Source: Anaerolineae bacterium (GTDB lineage Bacteria; Chloroflexota; Anaerolineae; UBA4142; SHND01). From it: a stretch of DNA of 64,000 bases. How positions within the stretch are numbered: the stretch's first letter is position 1; every line of letters starts with the position of its first letter. Location of the stretch: contig JAJTXZ010000007.1 in NCBI GenBank assembly GCA_021463195.1, positions 39,400 to 103,399 on the forward strand. Reading direction: 5' to 3'. The position numbers were made by a program, and so were the translations under genes. This document shows positions 45,118 through 54,300 of the stretch, piece by piece. Under the pieces are notes generated by a model. The model made no database searches. It was not told where the DNA came from and was given only the letters and a program-made list of their open reading frames with translations.

Positions 45118-46233
45118 ATGTATCGTAGAATATTATTCCTTGCGTTCGCCGCCGTGTTGATGGGACTCGCGTTCGCTAGTCCCACCCGCGCCGCGGGCGC
45201 TTCGTGTTGGAGCGATCCGGTATCCGGTCCGCCCGGCACCAGTTTTTATTTTTACTGCGCTGGTTTTAGCCCCAATACACATTTGAATACGTATGTCGTA
45301 GAACCCGACGGCCGCGCCGTAAGCGGCGGCCAAGTCTCGGGCTTTGCGTCCAACCTTGGCAACGGCGATATTTTGACCGACGCGTATGGCGAAGCGAATT
45401 TTGTCTGGCACAGTCAGGGCGGCTCAAAAGTTCAATTCGGCGGCGCCTTTGCGCATCAGCTCGGCGCTTGGACGTGGGTTGCGCATCAACTCGGAACAAA
45501 TCAATCTATCGTCGCGCAAGCTCAAACGACGGTGATTGTCGAATCCAAAGCGTACACCACTTCCGGCGCAATGATAGATATAACGACGAATGACCACAAG
45601 ACCTTTTGGGTCTCGGGCAGCGGTTTCTGGCGCGATGAAATTGTCAATGTTTGGGTGACACTGCCCGGTAATTGCAGCGGCCGCGCGAATGTTGAACCTG
45701 CCAGCGCGGATGATCCGGCCATTCAGGGCATGTATGACGGTTTCTCTGGTCCCAGCGATGTGAAAGCGGATGAAGAGGGCAATATCGTCTTTCCGTTAGA
45801 ATTCACTTCGCGCGCGTGCCGCGGTTGGTATGCTGTGACAATGCGCGCGTTGGGCAGCGGTTATGGCGCGCTGGCGTCGTTCGAGGTCAAAGGCGATGCG
45901 ATTGCCGAAATGGGCGCAAGCTGGATCCAAGCCACGCCCGACACGGTCAATGCCCTGAATCCATGGGTGGCCGTATCCGGCAGCGGTTGGGACGCTTGGG
46001 AAGCCATCAACTGCTGGTCAACCCGTCCGGATGGACGTTCCTTTAGTTTAGGCACGGTGACCGCAGACGCTGGCGGTTACTTTAATTGGGACGGACTCTT
46101 GAGCGATTTTGACTCGTTTTCGCCGTTCGCTTCGGAAGAACCCGGCATGTGGCATGTAACTTGTCGCGCGCCCGGCGATGGCGACACGGCAATGACGTCG
46201 CTGTGGGTCGTTGGTCTCGAATCCGATCCATAG
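45118..46233 (+). CDS. Secreted protein with three Ig-like repeats
   Basis: A 371-residue protein. It has a signal peptide (RRILFLAFAAVLMGLAFASPTRA) and ATG 45118 with AAGGAGA upstream. The mature part has three similar beta-sandwich-like units of ~110 residues, each with an SGSGFW/SGSGW-type start, an NxW/NCW strand and a DAxGxFxW end, for example WDAWEAINCWSTRPDG in the last. Cys residues are spaced to allow one disulphide in each. It has no enzyme motif and no sorting signal that I recognise. It ends at a strong terminator, so S8 and this gene make a two-gene unit; a surface adhesin or protease-associated protein is possible. Confidence 0.7.
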   Translation: MYRRILFLAFAAVLMGLAFASPTRAAGASCWSDPVSGPPGTSFYFYCAGFSPNTHLNTYVVEPDGRAVSGGQVSGFASNLGNGDILTDAYGEANFVWHSQGGSKVQFGGAFAHQLGAWTWVAHQLGTNQSIVAQAQTTVIVESKAYTTSGAMIDITTNDHKTFWVSGSGFWRDEIVNVWVTLPGNCSGRANVEPASADDPAIQGMYDGFSGPSDVKADEEGNIVFPLEFTSRACRGWYAVTMRALGSGYGALASFEVKGDAIAEMGASWIQATPDTVNALNPWVAVSGSGWDAWEAINCWSTRPDGRSFSLGTVTADAGGYFNWDGLLSDFDSFSPFASEEPGMWHVTCRAPGDGDTAMTSLWVVGLESDP

Positions 46234-46250
46234 ACAATCTATCGCAAGTC

Positions 46251-46284
46251 AAGGCAGTCTCGTTTTGAGACTGCCTTTTTTTTT
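46251..46284 (+). terminator. Intrinsic terminator after the Ig-like gene
   Basis: AAGGCAGTCTC/GAGACTGCCTT perfect 11-bp stem, 5-base loop, then a T run. Confidence 0.9.
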
Positions 46285-46404
46285 ATTTGTTCGGATGACG
46301 TGACATTGGCGCGCGAATTAAAATTCAAAGTTTGACACAGGCGAACATACGTGCTACAGTCGCGCGTGTCTGAATAAAAAATCGGTTCCGCGGCGAAAAA
46401 GCTC

Positions 46405-47787
46405 ATGCCCAAAACTCCAAAACTCCGCACGCAATATGTTTGTTCCAACTGCGATTTTATTTCACCCAGTTGGTATGGACGCTGCCCCAACTGCGAAAGC
46501 TGGGATACGCTCGTCGAGACGGTGGAACAAAAAACGGTCGCGTCGTCCAACACGCTCGCATCGCTTGCGCCGCGCGGCAAACCGACCGCGCTCAGTCACG
46601 TGCGCGCCGATGAGTTTGCGCGGATGCCGATTGCGATGGGCGAATTGAATCGCGTATTGGGCGGGGGCATTGTGGCGGGGTCCGCCGTGCTAGTTAGCGG
46701 CGAGCCCGGTATTGGCAAATCGTCATTGATGCTGCAGCTCGCGGCAGAGCTCTCCAACTCGGTCGGCGCGGTGTTGTATGTGAGCGCGGAAGAAAGCATT
46801 CAACAAATCAAATTGCGCGCGGAACGTTTGGGCGTGAACGCGGACAATTTATTTTTGCTCAACGAAACGTCGCTCGAAGAAATTTCCAATCACATCACAA
46901 CCTTGAAACCGAAACTCGTCATCGTAGATTCGATTCAAACGGTTTATTCGGAAATGATTGACAGCGCGGCAGGCGGCGTCGCCCAAGTCAAAGAATGCGG
47001 CGCGCGCTTGACGCAGCTGGCGAAAAGTTCAAACGTGCCGATTTTTATCATCGGGCATGTCACCAAAGCGGGTTCAATCGCGGGGCCCCTCGTCTTGCAG
47101 CATCTGGTGGATTCGGTGTTGTATCTCGAAGGCGAGCGTTATCATACTTATCGTCTGTTGCGCTCGGTGAAAAATCGTTTTGGCGCGACGGACGAAGTCG
47201 GCGTATTTGAAATGACGCAAGAGGGCATGGTCGAGGTCGCCAATCCGAGCGAAGCGTTTCTCGCCGAACGCGCGGCGCACGCGGCGGGCAACGCGATTGC
47301 GGTGACGCTCGAAGGTACGCGACCTTTATTGTGCGAGATTCAGGCATTGACGAGCGTGACCGCGTTTGGTTTGCCGCGCCGCACCGCGAACGGCGTGGAC
47401 ATGAATCGCTTGTTATTATTGACCGCAGTATTGACCAAACGCGTCGGTTTGAAATTGTACAATCAAGATATTTTTGTGAACGTCGTCGGCGGTTTGAAAA
47501 TCAACGAACCGGCTGCCGATTTATCCGTTGCGGTTGCCATCGCGTCCAGTTTCAAAGATTATCGCGTGTGGGATGATTTAGCGGTGATGGGCGAAGTCGG
47601 TTTGAGCGGAGAATTGCGTAACATCGCGTCAGCGGAAAAGCGCGTCAAAGAGGCGTCCAAGTTAGGATTCAAGCGCGCGCTCGTGCCGTATCCGATTGCG
47701 CGGCAGCTGGCGGAAAAATCAAACGGCATTCAACTCGTCGGCGCAAAAAATGTAGGCGAAGCATTGGAACTCGCGTTGATAAAATGA
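46405..47787 (+). CDS. radA: DNA repair protein RadA (Sms)
   Basis: A 460-residue RadA. N-terminal zinc finger C13-x2-C16-x10-C27-x2-C30; RecA-like ATPase with Walker A SGEPGIGKSS (Lys105); the RadA-specific KNRFGATDEVGVFEM; and a C-terminal Lon-protease-like domain (GGLKINEPAADLSVAVAIASS). RadA drives branch migration in homologous recombination, so it acts in the same pathway as comM/addAB at the other end of the window. The start is ATG 46405. Stand-alone transcription unit between two repeat/terminator regions. Confidence 0.96.
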   Translation: MPKTPKLRTQYVCSNCDFISPSWYGRCPNCESWDTLVETVEQKTVASSNTLASLAPRGKPTALSHVRADEFARMPIAMGELNRVLGGGIVAGSAVLVSGEPGIGKSSLMLQLAAELSNSVGAVLYVSAEESIQQIKLRAERLGVNADNLFLLNETSLEEISNHITTLKPKLVIVDSIQTVYSEMIDSAAGGVAQVKECGARLTQLAKSSNVPIFIIGHVTKAGSIAGPLVLQHLVDSVLYLEGERYHTYRLLRSVKNRFGATDEVGVFEMTQEGMVEVANPSEAFLAERAAHAAGNAIAVTLEGTRPLLCEIQALTSVTAFGLPRRTANGVDMNRLLLLTAVLTKRVGLKLYNQDIFVNVVGGLKINEPAADLSVAVAIASSFKDYRVWDDLAVMGEVGLSGELRNIASAEKRVKEASKLGFKRALVPYPIARQLAEKSNGIQLVGAKNVGEALELALIK

Positions 47788-47810
47788 AAACGCGCATTCG
47801 CGCATCGCGC

Positions 47811-47842
47811 TAATCACCCAATCACCCAATCCCCAATCTTCA
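47811..47842. repeat. CACCCAAT-type repeat after radA
   Basis: AATCACCCAATCACCCAATC run, similar to that before purA. It forms the gap between radA and the convergent glycoside hydrolase remnant. Confidence 0.55.
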
Positions 47843-47845
47843 AAA

Positions 47846-49174
47846 TCATCCTGGTCCCCCTCCCGGCGTTTTATACACCACCGCGCCCTCTTCCGTTTCG
47901 TGATATGGTTTCGCCGCGAGCAGCTCGTCAAATAACGGCAGCGCGCCCGTGCGCACCGCATGCTCGGCATACAAAAACATCGCGGCAGACCAGGCTTGCA
48001 GCGGATAGCCCATCGGGCGCCCCGTCTCGCCGTGCATCCATTCGTTAAATTCCCAAGCGCTTTCATGGCCGCGTTGATTGGCTTGCGCGCACAACTTGAG
48101 TAAACCTTTCGCCTCGCGCAGCCATCCTTGTCGCACCAGCGCGGCGACATGGAAACCGCCAATCATGCTCCAAATGCCGCCGTTATGATATTGGTGCGGC
48201 AAATTCAAATTGCGGCTGCGATAATAATCGCGCCAATTACTCTCGCCCGGAAAAATCGGCGGATAAATCGCTTTGGTTGGATACGGTTCCGCCATGCCCA
48301 CATCGTCGAGATAACGCAAAATATGCGCGGCGCGATGTTTGCCCGCGATGCCGGTGAGAATCGCCAACACATTGCCGAGCGCATCGCACCAATCGCCGTA
48401 CTCGCGAAACGCCACCCACGGCAAATAAAATGGGCGACTCGAAATCGTGCCGATATTGTGATACAGCATATACCATTCGAGCCGCATTGCTTTCAAACGT
48501 TCCAAATGCGCGGCAAAGTGTTCCGCCACCCAGCAGCGATCCACCCACATCAAGAGATTGATTCGTTCGCTCACGCCCGTCGCGTCAATCGCCACGCGGT
48601 GCGCGGTCAATTTCGGCGCCACCACGCGCGCGAGTTCTTGATGCGCGAGCAGCGCGGCGTAATACAACACATTATCGTACAACACGTTATAGCGCACCGC
48701 CAGCAAATCCATCCAGTCGCCCGCTTCGGGAATTTCCAACAAACCGCATTCATTCATATCTTGAAATTCCAGCCACACGAGCGCGCGGTCGAGCGCCGCC
48801 TAATGCGCGCGCGTAAACGCCGCGTCGCGCGTCAACAAATAATGCAAATAATGTCCGAGAATAAACCACAAATTGGAATCGAGCGCGCCCGCGTTTTCAG
48901 AACTGGTGCGCCCTGTGTCGGGATTGACGTTCAAGGGGATTAACCCGCGCGGCGATTGATGCGCGCCGAGCGTTTCCAACGACGCGCGGCCCGCGCGCGT
49001 AAACTCGCGGTCGCCCGTCGTCAGCGCGCCGAGAAATGTAATGATGCTGTCGCGCGCCCATACTTGCGGATAACCATCGCGGCGCGCCGAAGCGCGAAAG
49101 CCGCGCGGCGTGACGCACTGCGTCAAAATCGCGCGCGCGCGTTTAACCCCTTGCGCGATTAAATCAGCGGCCAT
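47846..49174 (-). pseudogene. Glycoside hydrolase (amylo-1,6-glucosidase / GH100-like) interrupted by one amber codon
   Basis: Read from 49174 the frame runs 124 residues, meets TAG at 48802-48800, and continues in the same frame for about 317 residues to 47846. N-terminal part has GYPQVWARDSIITFLGAL and GAHQSPRGLIPLNVNP; the second has LLEIPEAGDWMDLL and NLPHQYHNGGIWSMIGGF, the layout of (alpha/alpha)6-barrel hydrolases such as GH100 invertases and glycogen-debranching relatives. There is no other defect: no frameshift and conserved blocks on both sides of the stop. Combined length is 442 codons. It is either a recent nonsense mutation or a sequencing error; repeats upstream fit a degrading area. 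Confidence 0.7.
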
Positions 49175-49276
49175 GCGTCTATGGTCGTCTGTTTTGGGGA
49201 ATTGTCAAACCTTGCGTCGCTAGGGGTGTGCGTCAAAATTTTGGGAATCACATCAAGCGATTAGAAATCGCGGAAA

Positions 49277-49372
49277 CTAGAGTGAATTCCTGATTCGTTT
49301 GTGGGGCAAGACCTTTCGGGTTTTCGGAAACTCAAAAGGTCTACCCACAAATCAAAGTGGAATCGGCTCTAG
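49277..49372. repeat. Palindromic element, family P, copy 3
   Basis: CTAG ends; ACTAGAGTGAATTCCTG start and a central hairpin AGACCTTTCGGGTTTTCGGA. It is similar in order and ends to 558-654 (which begins ACTAGAGCGAATTCCTG). The outer arms pair imperfectly. Confidence 0.75.
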
Positions 49373-49379
49373 AACGCAA

Positions 49380-49473
49380 GTCTGCGGCGAATCAAGAACA
49401 CTCGCAATCGCAGACTAGCGGAAACGTCCGCAGAGACGTTTCGTGTATTTGTTGCGAGCGAATTCGATTCGCC
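49380..49473 (-). repeat. Dispersed repeat family Q, copy C (inverted)
   Basis: The reverse complement reproduces the order of the unit at 19052-19149: GGGCGAAT, GAATTCGC, AACGTCTCTGCGGACG, and CTTGATTCGCCGCAGAC, with scattered mismatches. Confidence 0.7.
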
Positions 49474-49500
49474 CAAAAACGTGACGCACACTCGTCGCTA

Positions 49501-49540
49501 GCCCAAACCCGTTCGGATTTTCCGAAAACCCGAGCGGGCT
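49501..49540. repeat. Hairpin with family P core
   Basis: GCCCAAACCCGTTCGGATTT, TCCGAAAACCCGAGCGGGC form a stem around TTTTCC/GGAAAA; it shares the core with family P but lacks its arms. Confidence 0.45.
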
Positions 49541-49694
49541 GAACATTCAAATTATTCAAGCGCTCTATTCCGTCTCACCATAAATGCTTAACATTGGCGA
49601 TAGAATTTTGCTGGGAAACAAACCTATCCCGCAAGAAAATTTTCTTGAAACTGTAAAGCGACTTTGGTGAGATGGACTAGTCAAAGTCCAAGCG

Positions 49695-51650
49695 CTAGGG
49701 CGCGACAATTTGAAACGAACGTTTATTGGACCACGCGCCGCAAGCGGTATCGTTGCACGCGCGCACGCTCCAATAATAGACGCGCTTGCGTTTCAAAATT
49801 TTGGTCGTGTACGTTGTGGCGCGCAAATTGTCTGGCGCGTCCACGACGACGCCGGCGGCAGAACCGCGCTGCACTTGCGCTTGATAATAGGTCGCGCAGA
49901 CGACGGGCGCCCAACGCAGCGGGATTTGTCGCGCGGTAAAAATTTTACCGTTCTTTGGTTGTTTCAATTTGGGCGCGGCAGGCGCGTCCGCGCAAACGGT
50001 TGGCGTTCGCGTTGGCGTGGCGGTCGCGGTGAGCGTTGGCGTCGCGGTGGGCGACGGCGCGCGCGTGGTCGGCGCTTGACCATTGCGTAAATAATTCCCG
50101 CGTCCCGTGCCCCACAACACGCGCGCGTTGGATGAATTGGGCAAATCGTACGCGACGAGACCGGTGTGCGCCGTGCCAATCACAATTTCGTAATCCGCGT
50201 CGTCATCAATATTCGCGAACGTCGGCGCCGCCATCGCGCCATCCCAATCGTCCGCGCTGCGCGGCAAATCCACGCTTTGCAGCAATGCGCCGGCCGAACT
50301 CAAAATTAAAAGTTGTCCGCCCGCGTTGCTCTCTTTTTCTGTCCACGTCGTCACGATGATTTCGGCTTGGCTGTCATTGTCAATATCCACCACCAGCGGC
50401 TCGGAACTAAAGCGGATAAAATTTTCGTTCGGTTTTTTGATGGCGTACGGAAAAGCGCCGTGTTCCGTTTTATCGAGCCAATACGCGTGCAAGCGTCCGT
50501 CGTATGACGAAAATAAAATTTCCTTGAATCCGTCATTGTCCAAATCCGCGATGACCGGATTCGGCATCGCCGTTTCGATGCGCGCGTAATCTTCAGACAA
50601 CGGCGCGGCATTCGGTTCGGGCGCGGGTAAATTTTCCCAATCGAATCCGCTGCCCGCCCAACGCGTGCGGTCCGCGCGCAAAATATAAGGCGAATGAAAT
50701 AAACTGGTGTACGGACTCGTGCCGCAGTTGTATGTGTTGCCGACGATGATGATTTCCAAAACGCCGTCATTGTTAACATCGGCGAAACTCGGCGCGCTGT
50801 CCGCGAAATTGGGGCGATGTTCCGCGCCGCAGTTGGCATAACCGCGCAAATCTACCGCGTGGTCGTAATGAAAACCGACGCGCGCCCACACTTTGTTTTG
50901 CGAATTGATTTGACCATATATCACATTGGCGCGCAGCGGCGCGCCATCCTCATTGTAACCGACGACGTAATGCGTATCATTAGGCCCAATCATTTCAGCG
51001 CGACCATCGCCATCCAAATCCGCGAGCCCCACGTTTTCATTGTAACAGCCCGCCGCGTAACCATTTGCGTCGGAATCGGGCGAATGTTGAGGCCAGCCCG
51101 CGCGTACGGCGCCATTGTGATCGTACAAAAACCATTGGTCGTTGGAACGCGTCGCGCAAATCAAAATTTCCAAATCGCCGTTCGCGTCCACATCGCTGAC
51201 CGCGAGCGAACGCAGCTCATTCGATTGCGCTTGTTTAGGGAAACTGCCAAACGCGGTCCCGTTTCCGTTCAACACCGACAAATAGCCGCCGCTGTGCGCG
51301 GTGACGATTTCGAGCGAGCCGTTATAATCCACATCGCCGACGACCACCGAGGGCCAACTGCGTCCGCCGCCTGGACTGTTTACCACCCATTGGTCCGCGC
51401 CATCTTCGCCGTTGACGACGACCACGCGATAATCGCTCCAAATCACTTCGGGTTTTGAATCGCCGTCCAAATCCGCCACCGCCGGCGACGCGTACCACCC
51501 TGTGCGGCACCACGTTGTTTTACAACCGCCGTTGCTCCATTTCAACACAGGCGCGGAAATAACGCGCGCGGGCTGCGCCCACGCGCGCGCCGCGCTCAAC
51601 GCGACAGCGCAAAATAGCAAGAGCGCGCCCGCTAAAATGATTTTACGCAT
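49695..51650 (-). CDS. Secreted FG-GAP/VCBS repeat protein with Thr/Pro linker
   Basis: A 651-residue exported protein. Signal peptide (KIILAGALLLFCAVALSAARA) selects ATG 51650. Residues ~45-515 are FG-GAP/VCBS-type blades with many DxDxDG-like calcium loops (VADLDGDSKPEVIWSD, VGDVDYNGSLEIVTAHSGG, LADLDGDGRAEMIGP), a beta-propeller fold. A Pro/Thr linker (PTATPTLTATATPTRTP) leads to an Ig/FN3-like terminal domain with WSVRACNDTACGAWSN. Such linkers are common in Chloroflexota exported proteins. Probably a surface binding protein; no enzyme motif. Confidence 0.8.
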   Translation of the reverse strand: MRKIILAGALLLFCAVALSAARAWAQPARVISAPVLKWSNGGCKTTWCRTGWYASPAVADLDGDSKPEVIWSDYRVVVVNGEDGADQWVVNSPGGGRSWPSVVVGDVDYNGSLEIVTAHSGGYLSVLNGNGTAFGSFPKQAQSNELRSLAVSDVDANGDLEILICATRSNDQWFLYDHNGAVRAGWPQHSPDSDANGYAAGCYNENVGLADLDGDGRAEMIGPNDTHYVVGYNEDGAPLRANVIYGQINSQNKVWARVGFHYDHAVDLRGYANCGAEHRPNFADSAPSFADVNNDGVLEIIIVGNTYNCGTSPYTSLFHSPYILRADRTRWAGSGFDWENLPAPEPNAAPLSEDYARIETAMPNPVIADLDNDGFKEILFSSYDGRLHAYWLDKTEHGAFPYAIKKPNENFIRFSSEPLVVDIDNDSQAEIIVTTWTEKESNAGGQLLILSSAGALLQSVDLPRSADDWDGAMAAPTFANIDDDADYEIVIGTAHTGLVAYDLPNSSNARVLWGTGRGNYLRNGQAPTTRAPSPTATPTLTATATPTRTPTVCADAPAAPKLKQPKNGKIFTARQIPLRWAPVVCATYYQAQVQRGSAAGVVVDAPDNLRATTYTTKILKRKRVYYWSVRACNDTACGAWSNKRSFQIVAP

Positions 51651-51711
51651 ACGCACATTGTAGCGATTTTCGCGTTGGCATAAATGGGACAAGAGGGTGA
51701 GCCGCGCGCAA

Positions 51712-51743
51712 TAAAAAACAGGCGGACAAATTTTGTCCGCCTG
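51712..51743 (-). terminator. Intrinsic terminator after the PIG-L gene
   Basis: On the minus strand CAGGCGGACAAA pairs with TTTGTCCGCCTG, followed by TTTTTT (51717-51712). Confidence 0.85.
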
Positions 51744-51762
51744 CGCGTTAGCGTTTCGCCGC

Positions 51763-52611
51763 TCACATTTCCGCCTTGCCCAATATATGTTGCGTCGGAT
51801 TCGTCGCGTCTTCTGTGCGGTCTTTGCCGAGAATCATGACGCGATACGCTTCCGCCGCCGCTAATCCTTTTTCTTTGCCTTCTTCGCGCGCCCATTCCGT
51901 CATCATTTCCAGCGGGTCCCAAGCGCCGATTTGACTGGCGTGTTGTTTCAATGCGCGCACTTTGATGGCGAGCGTTTCGGATATGTCAACCCACACGTCA
52001 TTTTTTTCTGAACCATGCAAATAGACGCGCCGCACTTCGTGCGGCGCGTATCCTTCCGCGAGCAATTCGGGGAAAATAAATTTTGTGCCTGCCGATGGAA
52101 AAACCGCGTCGCAGGTCGCGTCGCCTGCCGCGCGATGGTCGGGATGATTCATATAACTGTTGCCGAAAAAGCGCATGGTTGGGTCGCCGCAGACGACGGT
52201 ATCCGGTTTAAATTTGCGAATGAGGCGCGTCAAATCGCGACGCAAATCGAGCGTCGGTTGCAGCGTGCCGTCGGCATAATGCAAAAATACCGTCTCTTGC
52301 GCGCCCAGCGTCGCGCTCGCATTTTGTTGTTCCACTTGACGAATCGCCGCGAGTTGGGTTTTGGTCATGTCGGCGGGCGTGTGTTCATTGGAACCCGCGT
52401 CGCCGTCCGTAATCACCACGGTTATAATTGCCGCGCCCGCGCGCGCCCATTTTGCCAACGTGCCGCCGACGGTGAATTCTTGGTCGTCGGGATGCGCGTT
52501 GACGCACAAGACGCGCCGCGGCAGATACGCTTCCGTGTCTGAATCAATTTTATTCACCGCGCGTTCGGGAATCGCCGAATCCGCGAGTTGAGTTTGTCCG
52601 TTATTTGACAT
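51763..52611 (-). CDS. PIG-L/LmbE family N-acetyl deacetylase
   Basis: A 282-residue zinc deacetylase. Metal site VNAHPDDQE (His40, Asp43) near the N-terminus of the fold, TDGDAGSNEHTPADM, and MNHPDHRAAGD supply the third ligand and neighbours. Relatives deacetylate GlcNAc-linked substrates (MshB, BshB). The C-terminal region is helical. The first ~30 residues are extra. It is downstream of the GGT gene across a repeat at 52619-52679 and ends at a terminator. A thiol-related role next to gamma-glutamyltransferase is possible but unproven. Confidence 0.88.
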   Translation of the reverse strand: MSNNGQTQLADSAIPERAVNKIDSDTEAYLPRRVLCVNAHPDDQEFTVGGTLAKWARAGAAIITVVITDGDAGSNEHTPADMTKTQLAAIRQVEQQNASATLGAQETVFLHYADGTLQPTLDLRRDLTRLIRKFKPDTVVCGDPTMRFFGNSYMNHPDHRAAGDATCDAVFPSAGTKFIFPELLAEGYAPHEVRRVYLHGSEKNDVWVDISETLAIKVRALKQHASQIGAWDPLEMMTEWAREEGKEKGLAAAEAYRVMILGKDRTEDATNPTQHILGKAEM

Positions 52612-52618
52612 GAAAATG

Positions 52619-52679
52619 AATAGAGACTAGAGACGGGCGGTTTGTCTCCCGTCTCCAGTCTCTAGACTCCAATCTCTAG
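52619..52679. repeat. Palindromic family R repeat at the GGT stop
   Basis: AGAGACTAGAGACGGG and its near-complement CCCGTCTCCAGTCTCTAG, then ACTCCAATCTCTAGT. It fills the gap to the PIG-L gene and contributes the TAG stop (52678-52676) of the GGT gene. Confidence 0.75.
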
Positions 52680-54262
52680 TAACCTATCGCGCACCCGTCT
52701 TTGCGCGGGTCGCTGCCCGCGGCGAGCGCGCCGTTTTCAATATCCAGTTCGATAATTTGTCCCCCGCCAAAACTATCCGTTTCCGCGTGGATTAACTTGT
52801 GACCGCGCGTTTGCAGCTCGAGCCGTGTGTCATTGTCGAACGCGTCTTCCAATGCCACCGCGCCATCCGTAAATAAACGCGCGCGCGGCGCATCGAGCGC
52901 GCGCTGCGGGTCCATGTTGAAATCTGTCATATTCAACAATACTTGGACGTGTCCTTGCGGCTGCATGAATCCGCCCATCACGCCGAACGATAACCATGGC
53001 GCGTTGTTTTTGAATGCCATCGCGGGAATGATGGTGTGATACGGACGTTTGTTGGGCGCCAGCGCGTTGGGCGATTGCGGATCGAGCGAAAAATTCGCGC
53101 CGCGATTTTGCAGACAAATGCCCGTGTCGGGAATCACAATGCCCGAACCAAAACCTTCGTATAAACTGTTGATGAAAGAAACGCAGTTGCGCTCTTGGTC
53201 CACCGCCGCAAGATAAATTGTGTCGCTGCGCCGAATGTCAGTGGTCGGCATTTCCATCGCGCGCGCGGGGTCAATCAAGGCGCGGCGATGGTCGGCGTAC
53301 ATTTTGTCCAATAGCTGTTCCGTCGGAACGGACGACATGCGCGGGTCGGCGATGTGCGCGTATCCGTCGGCGCACGCGAGTTTCAAACTTTCGAGGATGA
53401 GATGTAAATATTCCGCGCTGTTGTGTTCCAAGTCGCGCAGCGCGAAGCCTTCAAGCAGGTTCAATGTTTCGAGCGCGATAATGCCTTGCCCGTTTGGCGG
53501 GCATTCGTACAAAGTGACGTCATGGTACGGCGTCGCCAACGGTTCATCCCACGTTGAGGTGTGATTCGCCAAATCTTGTTTGGTGATGAAACCGCCCGTC
53601 TTGTATGCATAGCGCGCGATTTGATTCGCGATTTCGCCGCGATAAAACGCGTCGCGGCCCTCTGCCGCGATCGCGCGCAGCGTATTCGCCAAATCGGGCT
53701 GGGTATGAATTTGTCCGACGCGCGGCGGTTGGTCGCGATGCAAATACGCGCGCGCCGCCGCGGGATTCATATCCAATTTGGGCTGCGCGTTCGCCCAATG
53801 CGTTTGAATAATTTCGCTGACGGGAAAACCGTTGGCGGCATACGTTATCGCGGGCTGCAAAATATCCGCCCACGGCAGCGCGCCAAAACGATTGTGCATT
53901 TGCGCCCAACCATCCAACGCGCCGGGGATTGTGACGGGCAGCCAACCGGTATAAGGAATGTCGCGCGTCGCGCCGCGCGCGCGACATTCTTGAATCGTCA
54001 ACGCGGCGGGCGCGCGCCCCGAACCGTTGAGCGCGTACAACTTTTGTTCGCGCGCCATCCACACTAACGCGAACATATCGCCGCCGATGCCGGTGCTCAT
54101 CGGCTCGACGACATTCAACGTCGCGGCGGCTGCGATCGCCGCGTCAATCGCGTTGCCGCCTTGCAGCAGCATTCGCAAGCCCGCGACGGATGCCAGCGGC
54201 TGACTGGTGGCGACCATGCCATTTTGCGCGCGGACGACGGAACGGCGTGAAGGAAAATCCAT
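52676..54262 (-). CDS. Gamma-glutamyltransferase-like (YwrD-type) Ntn hydrolase
   Basis: A 528-residue member of the GGT family, which self-cleaves at a Thr to yield two chains. The nucleophile is Thr348 in RRSDTIYLAAVDQ (Ile follows where classic GGT has a second Thr). GIGGDMFALVW, GVMGGFMQPQGHVQVLLNM and the Gly-rich SLYEGFGSGIVIPDTGICLQNRG region fit the YwrD-like branch. No signal peptide is visible, so it may be cytoplasmic, unlike periplasmic GGT. The substrate is likely a gamma-glutamyl compound or related amide. The stop codon lies in a dispersed repeat. Confidence 0.88.
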   Translation of the reverse strand: MDFPSRRSVVRAQNGMVATSQPLASVAGLRMLLQGGNAIDAAIAAAATLNVVEPMSTGIGGDMFALVWMAREQKLYALNGSGRAPAALTIQECRARGATRDIPYTGWLPVTIPGALDGWAQMHNRFGALPWADILQPAITYAANGFPVSEIIQTHWANAQPKLDMNPAAARAYLHRDQPPRVGQIHTQPDLANTLRAIAAEGRDAFYRGEIANQIARYAYKTGGFITKQDLANHTSTWDEPLATPYHDVTLYECPPNGQGIIALETLNLLEGFALRDLEHNSAEYLHLILESLKLACADGYAHIADPRMSSVPTEQLLDKMYADHRRALIDPARAMEMPTTDIRRSDTIYLAAVDQERNCVSFINSLYEGFGSGIVIPDTGICLQNRGANFSLDPQSPNALAPNKRPYHTIIPAMAFKNNAPWLSFGVMGGFMQPQGHVQVLLNMTDFNMDPQRALDAPRARLFTDGAVALEDAFDNDTRLELQTRGHKLIHAETDSFGGGQIIELDIENGALAAGSDPRKDGCAIGY

Positions 54263-54300
54263 AAAGTTAAAGTGAAAAAAAATTTAAATGGCGCGTTGGC

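Larger units (their letters stand above)
49175..49694. other. Repeat-rich non-coding region
   Basis: 520 bases without a gene. Holds copy 3 of palindrome P (49277-49372), an inverted copy of repeat Q (49380-49473) and a fourth core-like hairpin (49501-49540). The rest (49541-49694) shows nothing recognisable. Confidence 0.7.

Noticed and set aside
48800..48802. TAG as a reassigned sense codon
   Set aside because: TAG ends at least carA, the GGT-like and FGE-like genes, so it is a normal stop here.
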